A DNA stretch of 64,000 nt. Source: Nostoc linckia NIES-25. Lineage in GTDB: Bacteria; Cyanobacteriota; Cyanobacteriia; Cyanobacteriales; Nostocaceae. The position numbers and the translations under genes were made by a program. Where the stretch lies: contig NZ_AP018223.1 in NCBI RefSeq assembly GCF_002368035.1, forward strand, positions 691,016-755,015, read 5' to 3'. Of this stretch, positions 24,196 through 33,622 are shown piece by piece (positions within the stretch are counted from its first letter, which is position 1; the number at the start of each line of letters is the position of its first letter). The notes below the pieces were generated by a model. The model made no database searches and was not told the DNA's origin. It saw only the letters and a program-made list of their open reading frames with translations.

Positions 24196-24397
24196 ATATC
24201 CCAGCCCTTCGGCTTACCCAGTTACAACTATTTATTGGTATAATAAAATACTTTTTTAGTCTGAGTTTTGAATTCTTCTTAATAGTGAATTAAGTTAATT
24301 ATTAATAGGATAGTATACTAACACAATGTGGTGCTATAACCCCAAAGCTTATTGATGGTGGTTAAGTAGTTACTACTACTTCGATCGAGGAACTGAC

Positions 24398-26827
24398 GTG
24401 GGGAAGCTGACCTCCTGGTTCAAACCAAGACCAACTAATTTGAGTGGCTCTAACAAAGAACCACGATTGCCACCTGGTAATCATCATCGACACGAGGAAT
24501 CCGCAACAAATGAAAGCTTACCACCAGCACACGTGCCACAGGCGAGGCAGTTACTGAGCAAAATGAAAATTTTACCATCAAGAACGAAGCCCGAACGGGC
24601 AACTAGGAATAAACCAATCTATCGTCGGATCTGGTTTTGGGCAGGCCTGGGTGTAGGTGGTGGGATACTTGCCTCGATCTATGGCGTCAGTGTAATAGAT
24701 CGCACCTTGCCGGATAAAGCCGAACTCAATGCCGTTGTTAGAGAACAAACACTGACCATCAAAGCTGCGGATGGCACTATATTACAACAACAAGGTGAAG
24801 CCACTAGAGAACAGCTAAAGCTAGAGCAAATACCAGATAATTTAAAAAAAGCTTTTATAGCCTCAGAAGATAGAAGATTTCAGCAACACAATGGAGTCGA
24901 TGCTCAAGGGATTCTGAGAGCGGGTTTGAATAATTTGCGATCGCAAGGTGTAGTAGAAGGTGGTAGCACCATCACCCAACAACTAGCCCGGATTCTGTTT
25001 TTGAAACAAGAGCAGACAATCTGGCGCAAACTCAAGGAAATCCGCCTAGCACAAAAAATCGAGTCAGAGTTAACCAAAGATCAAATTCTAGAGCGTTACC
25101 TCAACCTGGTTTATTTGGGAGCTGGCGCTTACGGTGTCGCAGATGCCTCATGGGTATACTTTAGTAAATCCCCAGACCAACTTTCTCTAGCCGAAATGGC
25201 TACCATTGCTGGACTAGCTCCCGCGCCTAGCTTGTACGCTCCAGACAAAAATCCAACAGCTGCTAAACAGCGGCGTAACTTGGTATTAATGCGGATGCAA
25301 GAAGAAAAATTTATTACGCCAGAACAGAGGCAGGCAGCCGTCCAAGAACCGTTAACCCTGAAAACCAGTTTACCCAAGCGACTGCAAGTAGAGTCACCCT
25401 ACTTTACTACCTACATCCAGAAAGAATTGCCAAAGTACGTTCCTGCTGATGTGTTGTCCGCCGGAGGTTTAGTAGTGGAAACTACCCTCAACCCCACTTG
25501 GCAAAAAGCAGCAGAAGAAGCGGTTGCTAAAACTTTGCGAAATCAGGGACGCTGGGAGAACTTTAAAGAAGCGTCAATGGTGGCCATCGATCCCCGCAAC
25601 GGCGAAATTAAGGCAATGGTTGGGGGAAAAGACTTTAGCAAAAACCAATTTAATCGAGTTACCCAAGCACAGCGGCAGCCGGGATCGACATTCAAAGGAT
25701 TTGTTTATGCTACTGCGATCGCCAGCGGTAAAAGCCCCTACGATAGTTATGAGGATGCACCTTTTGTCGTAGACGGTTACGAACCGAAAAACTATAGTGA
25801 AAGCTTCCGCGGCTCGATGAGCATGAGAGATGCCCTCACCCGTTCTGTTAATATCGTTGCGGTGAAGGTGTTGATTGACGTAGGTTTTAAACCAACGATT
25901 AAACTAGCCCATGATATGGGGATTAAATCTGAACTTAAGCCTACTTATTCCCTAGCTCTCGGCTCGAATGAAGTTAATCTACTGGAATTGACCAGCGCCT
26001 ACGGCAGTTTTGCCACCCAGGGATTGCACGCAGATCCTCATGGTATCACCCGCATAGTTAGCCGCCAAGGCAAAGTGATTTGGTCGGCTAATTTCAAATC
26101 AAAACGGGTTCTTGATGCTGACAGCGCCGCTATCATGACTTGGATGCTACGCAATGTTGTGGAAGCCGGAACTGGTGGCGCCGCCCAACTAGATAATAGA
26201 CCAGTTGCTGGGAAGACAGGCACGTCCGACGAAGCCCGCGATTTGTGGTTTATTGGTTACATTCCCCAACTAGTAACAGGGGTCTGGCTAGGTAACGATA
26301 ATAACCGCCCCACATATGGCAGCAGTAGCAGCGCAGCTTACACCTGGCACGAGTTCATGGAAAAAGCCGTGGAAGGAATGCCTGTAGAAAAGTTTCCCAA
26401 ACGACCAAAGTTAGAAGGTCGTAAAGGCACCATCAAAGCACAGTCAATCAAGCCCAAACAAATACTCAATCGCTCTATTTCCTCTGATGACGATGAATCA
26501 GAACGGGAAAATTATAGAAATTCTGAAGATAACAGTGGTTCATCCAGGAGGCGTAGAAGCAGGAGGAGATATTCTCAAGAAGAACAGCAATCAACTAGTG
26601 ACTATACCCCAAGACGGAGAAGACGTTATCGCAGCACTGAAGAATCAAGCTCCAGTAATTCCTCCTCAGAGTCATCTCGTCCGCGGCGGCGCTATAGAAG
26701 AGTAGAATCAGATTCTCCTCCACCTCGAAGAACTCGGCGATCTTCATCTCCCGCCAATAGTTCTGGCTCTTCAGATTCTTCATCGTCACAACCATCGTGG
26801 CGGGATAGACTCAGACCTTCTCAATAA
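24398..26827 (+). CDS. Class A penicillin-binding protein (PBP1A-like)
   Basis: Bifunctional peptidoglycan synthase, 809 aa. Cytoplasmic tail, then one membrane anchor (about 83-101, GLGVGGGILASIYGV). The glycosyltransferase 51 domain follows (about 130-300) with EDRRFQQHNGVD and GGSTITQQLAR. The transpeptidase domain has SxxK as STFK (about residue 429), SVN and KTGT (about 605). The C-terminal 120 residues are a disordered Arg/Ser-rich tail (RRRRSRRRY, SSSSNSSSESS) absent from typical PBPs. The start is GTG with AGGA about 8 bases upstream; no in-frame ATG precedes the conserved part. The enzyme polymerises and cross-links wall peptidoglycan in the periplasm. Its specific cyanobacterial paralogue is not determined. 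Confidence 0.92.
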   Translation: MGKLTSWFKPRPTNLSGSNKEPRLPPGNHHRHEESATNESLPPAHVPQARQLLSKMKILPSRTKPERATRNKPIYRRIWFWAGLGVGGGILASIYGVSVIDRTLPDKAELNAVVREQTLTIKAADGTILQQQGEATREQLKLEQIPDNLKKAFIASEDRRFQQHNGVDAQGILRAGLNNLRSQGVVEGGSTITQQLARILFLKQEQTIWRKLKEIRLAQKIESELTKDQILERYLNLVYLGAGAYGVADASWVYFSKSPDQLSLAEMATIAGLAPAPSLYAPDKNPTAAKQRRNLVLMRMQEEKFITPEQRQAAVQEPLTLKTSLPKRLQVESPYFTTYIQKELPKYVPADVLSAGGLVVETTLNPTWQKAAEEAVAKTLRNQGRWENFKEASMVAIDPRNGEIKAMVGGKDFSKNQFNRVTQAQRQPGSTFKGFVYATAIASGKSPYDSYEDAPFVVDGYEPKNYSESFRGSMSMRDALTRSVNIVAVKVLIDVGFKPTIKLAHDMGIKSELKPTYSLALGSNEVNLLELTSAYGSFATQGLHADPHGITRIVSRQGKVIWSANFKSKRVLDADSAAIMTWMLRNVVEAGTGGAAQLDNRPVAGKTGTSDEARDLWFIGYIPQLVTGVWLGNDNNRPTYGSSSSAAYTWHEFMEKAVEGMPVEKFPKRPKLEGRKGTIKAQSIKPKQILNRSISSDDDESERENYRNSEDNSGSSRRRRSRRRYSQEEQQSTSDYTPRRRRRYRSTEESSSSNSSSESSRPRRRYRRVESDSPPPRRTRRSSSPANSSGSSDSSSSQPSWRDRLRPSQ

Positions 26828-26838
26828 TTGGGAATAGG

Positions 26839-26936
26839 GCATGGGAAAGGGAAAGGGAAAGGGGTAAGGGGAAAAGGGAAAAAGGGGAAAGATTAAATTT
26901 ATTCCTTTTCCCTTTAACCTTTAACCTTTTCCCCTG
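26839..26936. repeat. Purine/pyrimidine foldback repeat, copy 1
   Basis: GGGAAAGGGAAAGGGG units, a short ATTAAATTTATT core, then CCTTTTCCCTTTAACC units. The same core and arms occur at 49830-49914 and, inverted, at 54419-54497. Confidence 0.7.
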
Positions 26937-27064
26937 CGCCTCTGCCCCCCAGCCCCTCTTCCCTCTACAAAATCGAGTTGCTCAAACTACAGGGGGATGT
27001 TAGGTGATACGCTGGTTTTATATTGTCTTAAAAATAGTATTACCTGACCTTGGAGAACATACCT

Positions 27065-27292
27065 ATGCATTTATTGATGCAAACAGCAGCAGAAGCCGCA
27101 GCAAACGCCCCTCATTTTCCCTATGCTTTTACCTTGGTATATGTCGTTGGTTTTATTGCCGCTGTCACCATTGGTTCAATAGCTTGGTACAACTCAAAAC
27201 GCCCCGCAGGTTGGGAAAGTAAAGAGCGTCCTGATTTTGTGCCTAAGGTTAATAAAGAAGAAACTCCGGGTCTGGGCGAGCCGAAGTCATAA
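27065..27292 (+). CDS. Small single-span thylakoid-type protein (Psb35-like?)
   Basis: 75 aa from ATG 27065, preceded by TTGGAGAAC as ribosome-binding site; an upstream TTG is in frame but less likely. A short Ala/Glu N-terminus precedes one transmembrane helix (FTLVYVVGFIAAVTIGSIAW) and a charged C-terminal tail (YNSKRPAGWESKERPDF). It has the look of a conserved cyanobacterial photosystem accessory protein; Psb35 is what I would test first, but that is a weak recollection. It stands alone between the PBP and TerB-like genes. Confidence 0.6.
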   Translation: MHLLMQTAAEAAANAPHFPYAFTLVYVVGFIAAVTIGSIAWYNSKRPAGWESKERPDFVPKVNKEETPGLGEPKS

Positions 27293-27297
27293 ACAGT

Positions 27298-27420
27298 GAT
27301 GAGAATGAGTGATGAGTGATGAGTGATGAGTGATGAGTGCTGAGTGCTGAGTTAAAAAACTGCCAACTCCTAACTCCTAACTCCCAACTCATAACTCCCT
27401 AACTCATAACTCAAAATTCT
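27298..27420. repeat. STRR array between small membrane protein and TerB-like gene
   Basis: Tandem GATGAGT/GAGTGCT units followed by CTAACTC/CAACTCC units; the two halves are complementary and can fold. Confidence 0.75.
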
Positions 27421-27423
27421 CTG

Positions 27424-27846
27424 TTAGTTTTGAACTTCAACCCAACGACGGTAAAGTTTTTGAATTTGTTTGAGAAGCTGAGTGTGGGCCGGTTGGGCTG
27501 ACCCATTCGGCTTTGCTATATCTTGCAATTCGGTCAGGAGTCTAGCTTCTTCGATCGCAACATCACCGTCGCTATAAATTAAGCCACTGATAGCTTCAAT
27601 GAGATTTTCACATTCTTCCAGGCTAGGGCGATCGCCTAAATACTCCCTAACCCACTCAAAGCACTCTTTTGGCTGTACGGGAACTAACTCGTACAGCCAA
27701 GGCTTGATTTCTGGGTCACTAGCCAAACCTTTGGCTTGAGCTATTTCGCGTAGATATTGCCGTTCCTCTGGTTGAATTCTGCCATCGAGCCAAGCGGCTC
27801 CAATCAGGATTTTAACTAAGTTTTTCACATTGGAATGGGTAACCAT
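27424..27846 (-). CDS. TerB-like (TerB-N/DjlA-type) helical protein
   Basis: 140 aa. It shows the TerB pattern of acidic pairs after hydrophobic helices: LIGAAWLDGRIQPEERQYL and ISGLIYSDGDVAIEEARLL. These helix-Asp-Gly-x-Asp/Glu-Glu units bind divalent metal or acidify the surface in tellurite-resistance-associated proteins. In cyanobacteria such proteins are common without tellurite operons, so resistance is not implied. It lies about 60 bp downstream of rsmB on the same strand and may be co-transcribed. Confidence 0.75.
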   Translation of the reverse strand: MVTHSNVKNLVKILIGAAWLDGRIQPEERQYLREIAQAKGLASDPEIKPWLYELVPVQPKECFEWVREYLGDRPSLEECENLIEAISGLIYSDGDVAIEEARLLTELQDIAKPNGSAQPAHTQLLKQIQKLYRRWVEVQN

Positions 27847-27903
27847 TGCTGCCTCCTCTGGTAGATTCTGGCTTCAACCAAATCCTACAATCCCAAACAG
27901 TAA

Positions 27904-29316
27904 TCATTCGGAATTATTGGTTTTTCTTAAGCGCACCATAAAAAAGCCATCCATGTCCTCTCGATGAGGCCAGAGTTTGAACCAGCCTTTAGATGTAGTA
28001 CGTTCCAGATCGGGGAACTCAAGGCCGCTAGGAGACTCGATTTGCCAATTCGGTGACTCAGCTAAAAATGCCGCGATCGCTTCTTCATTTTCTGCTGGAT
28101 GTAGCGTACAAGTGGCATAAACTAGTACGCCACCAGGTTTGACAAAAGTGGATGTATGTGATAAAAGTTCTTTTTGAAGCATCGAAAGTTCTCGGACAGA
28201 TTCTGGTGTCTGTCGCCAACGAGCATCAGCATGACGGTGCATAGTTCCCAAGCCAGAACAGGGAGCATCGAGCAATACGCGGTCTGCGGTGTTATGAAAT
28301 TGGGTAAAATTGCGGCTATCACCGATGCAAATTTGAATAGATTTTAAATTTAGGCGTTGAGAATTTTCTTGGAGTTTGCGAAGACGAGAAGAAGTGCGAT
28401 CGCAAGCCCAAATTTTTCCTTTATCTTGCATTAACTCAGCAATATGAGTTGTTTTCCCCCCAGGTGCAGCACAAGCATCAATTACCACTTCACCTGGTTG
28501 GGGGTCGAGTAAATGACTTACCAATTGGGCGCTGCTATCTTGTACAGTCCACCAACCTTCTTGAAAACCAGGTAATTTTTGAATCGGCCCAGCATTACCG
28601 ATTAATCGTAACGCTTGAGGCAAATGACGAACCCGCCTCACCAAAACACCAGCAGATTGCAACGCCGCCTCAACTTCTTCAATTGAGGTGCGAAGTGGGT
28701 TAATCCGCAAATCTATTGTTGGTGACTGGTTCATCCATTCACACAGTTGTTCTGTCTCAACCAAACCCAGTTGTTCTAACCAAACTTCAATAATCCAATC
28801 AGGAAAACTGTGTAAAATCCCCAGCCGTTGCACTGGGTTTTCTGGGAGTTGTAGCGGGTCAAAATGGGGGACTGGGGACTGGGGGAGCAACAAAGAATCT
28901 TTCCCCTCTGCCCCTCTGCCCCCCTGCCCCTCCGCTTTTCTAAGATATTGGCGTAATAGACCGTTAACAAAACCTGTAAGTCCAGAAAAACCGTTTTCTT
29001 TAGCTAATTGAACGGTGGTGTTAACAGCAGCTGAAGCGGGAATACGCTCTTGATAGCGGAGTTGGTATAAGCCTAGATGTAGGATGGTGCGGAGGTCTTT
29101 TGGCTGTTGGTGAGATTTCTTTTGGGCAAGTTGGTCAATGAGAGTATCTAGGGTGCGCTGCCTTCTGACACTGCCATAAACTAATTCTGTCACTAGGCGG
29201 CGATCGCTATCAGCCAAACTAACTTTTTGCAGCACTCTGTCTAGGGAAACATCAACATAAGCCCCCTTGTGAACATCTCGCAGGGCGATAAAAGCTAGTT
29301 GACGAGCATTTGTCAT
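27904..29316 (-). CDS. rsmB: 16S rRNA (cytosine-5) methyltransferase RsmB
   Basis: Methylates C967 of 16S rRNA in bacteria. The N-terminal NusB-like RNA-binding domain (about 1-140: ARQLAFIALRDVHKGAYVD, LVTELVYGSVRRQRTL) is followed by the SAM-dependent domain with DACAAPGGKTTHIAEL, LLDAPCSGLGTMHRHAD and YATCTLHPAENEEAI; the two Cys are the catalytic pair. I place the start at ATG 29316 (MTNARQ); a longer frame to 29385 would add 23 residues coded by repeat DNA. A repeat-derived insert (EGQGGRGAEGKD, then LLPQSPVPHF) lies at the end of the NusB-like domain. Confidence 0.92.
   Translation of the reverse strand: MTNARQLAFIALRDVHKGAYVDVSLDRVLQKVSLADSDRRLVTELVYGSVRRQRTLDTLIDQLAQKKSHQQPKDLRTILHLGLYQLRYQERIPASAAVNTTVQLAKENGFSGLTGFVNGLLRQYLRKAEGQGGRGAEGKDSLLLPQSPVPHFDPLQLPENPVQRLGILHSFPDWIIEVWLEQLGLVETEQLCEWMNQSPTIDLRINPLRTSIEEVEAALQSAGVLVRRVRHLPQALRLIGNAGPIQKLPGFQEGWWTVQDSSAQLVSHLLDPQPGEVVIDACAAPGGKTTHIAELMQDKGKIWACDRTSSRLRKLQENSQRLNLKSIQICIGDSRNFTQFHNTADRVLLDAPCSGLGTMHRHADARWRQTPESVRELSMLQKELLSHTSTFVKPGGVLVYATCTLHPAENEEAIAAFLAESPNWQIESPSGLEFPDLERTTSKGWFKLWPHREDMDGFFMVRLRKTNNSE
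28855..28945. repeat. STRR-type insertion inside rsmB
   Basis: GGGGACTGGGGACTGGGGG on one side and CCCCTCTGCCCCTCTGCCCC on the other form an in-frame low-complexity insert of about 25 codons, in the linker between the RNA-binding and methyltransferase domains. Confidence 0.75.
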
Positions 29317-29466
29317 GAAACACAAATCAGGAGTTAAGTATAAGGCAAAAGGCAGAAGGCAGGAGGTAGGAGGTAAAACCCTCAACAGTAAAAGGTTTTG
29401 CTGCTTTGAATTTTACATTTAATTATGTCCGCTTACTAACAAAGCTTTTGTATTCTAACTCCTCAC

Positions 29467-29534
29467 TCTTGTACAGACGCGATTAATCGCGTCTGTACTG
29501 CTCACTTTTGTACAGACGCGATTAATCGCGTCTC
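29467..29534. repeat. Pair of palindromic dispersed repeats
   Basis: Copy 1 contains a perfect 28-bp palindrome (29471-29498, half-site GTACAGACGCGATT). Copy 2 (29506-29534) is the same but ends CGCGTCTC. The unit also lies in frame in the sensor kinase at 8349-8404. Confidence 0.85.
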
Positions 29535-29547
29535 ATCGCGTCTCTTC

Positions 29548-31002
29548 CTATCGAGGTATATGGGGATCTACACTAGCAATTTCAAGTTCACACGCTCTAG
29601 AAACTATTTCTGCTGGTAATTTACCGAAGGTAATTAATGGTAAAGAATCGGGAGTTGCCATCAGTTCTTTTGCTAATAAGAACCCTGTAATTGTCCAAGT
29701 TTGATATTTCCTGGCTTGTTTGCCAATTAGTCGCCCCTTCTTACCGTCGTAATACTCCGGCCATTCATCATCACACAGCCGTGCTTCGGCAATTTCAATT
29801 GCTCTTTGTGCAATATTTGTTCTCTTAGTTTTTATCGCTGCTGCTGTCAGCATCCACATTAAGACTGGCCAACTTCCTGCATTGTGATACGACCAAGGTA
29901 TATTTTTCGGGTCGCATCCAGTGACAATTCTGTACTCTTCATCTTCTAAAGCTGGGAAACAGATTTTCATGGGCATATCTCCCACTAAGTCATCCCATCG
30001 TTTTTCAATGAGAGTCATAATTGCTTGTGATTGTTCTTCGGTAGCTAAATCAGAAACGATTGCCATCAAGTTTCCCACTGCAAAGAAGCGAGTATCTAAC
30101 TGCGACGGCCCAACATTACCTGCAAGATAACCACCTTTTTTCGGCAGCCATTTATCTAATTCATAATAGGGAATTGAGTCTGCATATATATTGAATAAAT
30201 TGACAGCAGTTTTACCATACTCTTCACTTTTGAAGCGATAAATCGTATTCAAGCGATTGATATCTATCCAATAATGTTGGCGAATGTGAGCGCATAAAAG
30301 AGGTAAGCGATTATCAATTGCAATGGCAATATCTTGATTACCTTGACAAATTAGCAGTTCGCGAGCTGCACGCAAGGCCATGTAAAAAAGAACTTGCAAC
30401 TCTAAAGGATGGCCATAGATACCCATACGCCGGTCAATCATACAAGCGCCATCTGGAACCAATAGCGTTGGATACATATCAAAACGATTCGCCAAACAAA
30501 TCTCCATGATTAACCTGATGCCATTTTGGAATTCAGGTTGATGAGCTAGAGAAAAATCTTCTGTGGCGACTACATAAGCACGCAATAAAATAATCCACCA
30601 CAGACAAGAATCAACTGGTGTGACTCTAGCGATCGCATGTTCCCCAAAGTCTGCTTCTAGATATTCTTGCCCATTTTCTGATAATACTTTAAAGCTAGCT
30701 GGGATTAATCCTCGACCGGGCTTATAGGCATCTAACGCTCTTTCTTTAGGCTGTAACTTTAAAGTTTCTTCTAAGAAATTGCGAACAATATCTGCTCTCC
30801 CTTTAAGCAAAAAAATTAGAGCGGACGAAACAAAATCTCGAATAAAGCACTGGTCATAATTAAGAGCCTCTACAGATAAATCATAAGCGGCTACTGTCCC
30901 AACAGGGCGTCCTTGATAATAAATAATCGTCTTTTCTAATGCCTGCCACGCTTGTGTTAATTCTTGGGAATTTTCAGTAGTTTTTAATTCGTTTAATTGC
31001 AT
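29548..31002 (-). CDS. Alkaline/neutral invertase (glycoside hydrolase 100)
   Basis: Hydrolyses sucrose to glucose and fructose in the cytoplasm. From the ATG at 31002 the protein is 484 aa, close to known cyanobacterial GH100 enzymes; the frame extends upstream to 31110 but the extra residues are not family-like. Family blocks: YDQCFIRDFVSSAL, PVDSCLWWIILLRAY (the Asp is the expected proton donor), GIYGHPLELQVLFYMALR, and WPEYYDGKKGRLIGKQARKY (the Glu is the expected second catalytic residue). Heterocyst-formers usually have two such enzymes (InvA, InvB). The length is nearer to InvB but I do not assign the symbol. Sucrose cleavage feeds heterocyst metabolism in Anabaena. Confidence 0.9.
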   Translation of the reverse strand: MQLNELKTTENSQELTQAWQALEKTIIYYQGRPVGTVAAYDLSVEALNYDQCFIRDFVSSALIFLLKGRADIVRNFLEETLKLQPKERALDAYKPGRGLIPASFKVLSENGQEYLEADFGEHAIARVTPVDSCLWWIILLRAYVVATEDFSLAHQPEFQNGIRLIMEICLANRFDMYPTLLVPDGACMIDRRMGIYGHPLELQVLFYMALRAARELLICQGNQDIAIAIDNRLPLLCAHIRQHYWIDINRLNTIYRFKSEEYGKTAVNLFNIYADSIPYYELDKWLPKKGGYLAGNVGPSQLDTRFFAVGNLMAIVSDLATEEQSQAIMTLIEKRWDDLVGDMPMKICFPALEDEEYRIVTGCDPKNIPWSYHNAGSWPVLMWMLTAAAIKTKRTNIAQRAIEIAEARLCDDEWPEYYDGKKGRLIGKQARKYQTWTITGFLLAKELMATPDSLPLITFGKLPAEIVSRACELEIASVDPHIPR

Positions 31003-31110
31003 CGCCAGAATAACTCCATTTGGGTTTGGATTTTGTGATAGATGCGCTTTTTTGTTGACTTTTGCTATTCTCAGCATAACAAAAAGATTTTTTTGAATAG
31101 CAAATATCAT

Positions 31111-31673
31111 TTCACAAAATTATCACATATCAAACAACAAAGCTGCTGATAATTATGCAACTTTGCTGATAGTTAATTTAATCAATTATTCTAGGGGAGA
31201 ACTACAATTATTGTTCTTCGCCGCAAGCAGTAATTTGATTTCCAAAACTATCACATAAGATATATGTTTAGATTATTTATGTTTCCGTATTGATGCCCGT
31301 AATGTTTGCTTTACCAAACAAAAACATAACTTCAGTACTGTTTAAGCTTTCCGTGAAGTTAAAACTAGTTACAGTATCTTTACTTAAGTAGGATTAGTTT
31401 TTGACACTAAAAGTCAGATTATTCCCCCATAACATAATAATTTATAACGTTTTGTCATAATATGCAAGATAAATAGTTAAAGAATTTAATATGTCAATAC
31501 TTCTGAAGGGCTATATATTTCACCCTATTGACAGATGATATAAAGTGCTTGTAAAAGTATTGCTAAGAAAAGCAAAGTAGACGGAACTAAGATTTAAGTC
31601 CCATGCACAGGCGTATGGAAAGACGAAGAGAGATGTGTAGAGATGGTGCTGTCATCTGAATTAAGTTGGTAGC
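31111..31673. other. Intergenic DNA, no gene seen
   Basis: AT-rich region between the invertase and the WD40 gene. Around 31590-31642 there is a weak, decayed resemblance to the MITE-like element at 11369. Nothing else is supported. Confidence 0.35.
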
Positions 31674-33458
31674 TTATTTATCAAAGTTTGTATAATTTGG
31701 AGCATTCAATTGCTTGTGAAACTCTTGATAAGCTTGATTAATTGCTTGCATTGAGGCTTTTGCGATCGCACAAGTGTTGACATCAGGATGATACAATCTC
31801 GCTAATCGACGATAGGCAAATTTGACAAAGTTGGCATCATCATTTTGATTTACGCCTAATATTTCCCACCATTCCCCTGATAGTACAGCGTCGAGTTCCA
31901 AGTTATTAAAGGTTTGCATCTGACTCCAAATTTTGATGCTCCCACCATTACCACCACTTAAGAGCGTTCTGCCATCTGGAGTAAAAGCAATAGGACTACA
32001 CCCAGAAAGAGTTTGTAGTAGTTTTCGAGTGTGTAGATTCCAAAGTTTGATAATACCGTCTTTGCTGGCACTAGCAAGGGTTTTTCCATCGGGGCTGATA
32101 GCAACAGACAAAACTGCCGCTGAGTGTCCAACTAAAGTGGTAAGTAATTGTCCAGTATGGAGATTCCAGACTTTAATTGTGGTGTCTGTGCTACCACTAA
32201 TAAGAGTTTGACTATCAAGGCTAATAGTAACTGTATTCACTGCTTCTAAATGCTCGGTTAGAACACAGCGCTGTTCCCAAGTTTTTAAATCCCAAAGTCT
32301 AATAGTATTATCAACGCTACCACTAGCAAGAGTTGTGCCATTGGAACTGATGGCAACAGACAAAACTGCATCCAAATGTGCATTCAAAGTGCGTTTTAAT
32401 GTTTTTGTGTAACGTCCCCAAATTCTAATAGTTTTATCGGCACTACCACTAACTAGAATTTTTCCATCAGGGCTATAGGCAACTGAATTAACAAAGCCAT
32501 TGTGACTGTAGGGAGAATTTAAATAAAATAATGTGTGGAGAAATTTTTTTGTGTCCATCTGCCAAGTGCTGATTTTGCGGTCAACACTGCCACTTGCAAT
32601 CTCTTTTCCATCAGGGCTGATAGCAACAGATAAAACTGCCTCACCTTGTCCTGAGAAAGTGTAAAGCCATTTTCCTGTTTTCAAGTTCCACAGATTAACT
32701 TGTCTGTCATCACTGGCACTGACTAAGGTGGTACTATCAGGACTTAAGGCGATCGCATTCACCGCCGCTAAGTGACCCTTGAGCGTGCGTACACATCTCC
32801 AAGTTTCAGATAGCTGACTTGTCACAGTTATTGTTTCTGATTCAATGTTGCCAGTAGAAGGTTTAGGGTTAACAAATTCTGATTCTTTCTTTAATTGAGC
32901 TTTAAGTGCTTGTAACTCATCCTCAACTTCCAAAGCAGCAAATTTCTGGTTGAGATCTTCACCAGATAAAAATGCTTCTAATTCCATCACTGCTGCCCAA
33001 TAGTAGTCCACCTGCAAGACTTTTTCTTCCATTCGCTCAAAAAGCTGTGCAGGAGTTTCCCTAGTTTCAGCTTCGTCTAACAATTTGGCAATACCATAGG
33101 CAGCGAGTCCCACCACTGCACCAACTCCCGCCATCGGTACTGCACCAATACCAAATGCCAGCCCTACTTTCGGTGCGACTAAACCCATACCACCAACGAC
33201 ACTATAAACACCAGCACCACCTACTGCACCAATTCCCATTGCACCAAAAGCAGCTGCATCTCCCTCTGCGATGGCTTTGAATGCACCATAAGCAGCTGCA
33301 CCAGCCACAGCACCAGCACCAACTACAGGAGTTGTCCCAATACCAACCGCACCAAATCCTCCAGCTAATCCCATCCCGCCTACAGCTGCGGAAACACCAG
33401 CACCCGCTATACTTCCGCCAGCGATGAATGCTGCACCTGTTTTAGAGTTTTGTGTCAC
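31674..33458 (-). CDS. WD40 repeat protein with C-terminal J-domain
   Basis: 594 aa with three parts. The N-terminal 130 residues are Gly/Ala-rich and hydrophobic (repeats of GxGAVxGAxxY-like sequence), suggesting membrane insertion. A charged helical linker follows (about 130-215, FERMEEKVLQVDYYWAA). Then come seven WD40 repeats (about 222-520; for example VLSVAISPDGKTLASASKDGIIKLWNL, in parts), enough to close one seven-bladed propeller. The last 55 residues are a J-domain (WEILGVNQNDD, then YRRLARLYHPDVN) with the HPD motif needed to stimulate Hsp70. I infer a membrane-linked propeller platform that recruits DnaK to bound clients. This domain order is unusual. Confidence 0.85.
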   Translation of the reverse strand: MTQNSKTGAAFIAGGSIAGAGVSAAVGGMGLAGGFGAVGIGTTPVVGAGAVAGAAAYGAFKAIAEGDAAAFGAMGIGAVGGAGVYSVVGGMGLVAPKVGLAFGIGAVPMAGVGAVVGLAAYGIAKLLDEAETRETPAQLFERMEEKVLQVDYYWAAVMELEAFLSGEDLNQKFAALEVEDELQALKAQLKKESEFVNPKPSTGNIESETITVTSQLSETWRCVRTLKGHLAAVNAIALSPDSTTLVSASDDRQVNLWNLKTGKWLYTFSGQGEAVLSVAISPDGKEIASGSVDRKISTWQMDTKKFLHTLFYLNSPYSHNGFVNSVAYSPDGKILVSGSADKTIRIWGRYTKTLKRTLNAHLDAVLSVAISSNGTTLASGSVDNTIRLWDLKTWEQRCVLTEHLEAVNTVTISLDSQTLISGSTDTTIKVWNLHTGQLLTTLVGHSAAVLSVAISPDGKTLASASKDGIIKLWNLHTRKLLQTLSGCSPIAFTPDGRTLLSGGNGGSIKIWSQMQTFNNLELDAVLSGEWWEILGVNQNDDANFVKFAYRRLARLYHPDVNTCAIAKASMQAINQAYQEFHKQLNAPNYTNFDK

Positions 33459-33622
33459 TTATTTTCCTGTTTAATGGTTGAATTCAAGTTAGTTAAAGTT
33501 GAGAATTGGTAAATTTTTGCTGGTACGAAATCAATAGTTAAAACCATTAAATAATGAAAGCCCCTTGGTAAATCCACCGCAGGGCTATTTATAAAATTGG
33601 AGGAAAATTTTACTTTTTATAT
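33459..33622. other. Intergenic leader of WD40 gene
   Basis: AT-rich, non-coding; should contain the promoter of the WD40/J-domain gene. No clear box. Confidence 0.35.

Noticed and set aside
31590..31642. Possible second copy of the AGGACTTACGCA MITE
   Set aside because: Only GCACAGGC and scattered bases match; terminal repeats cannot be recognised.
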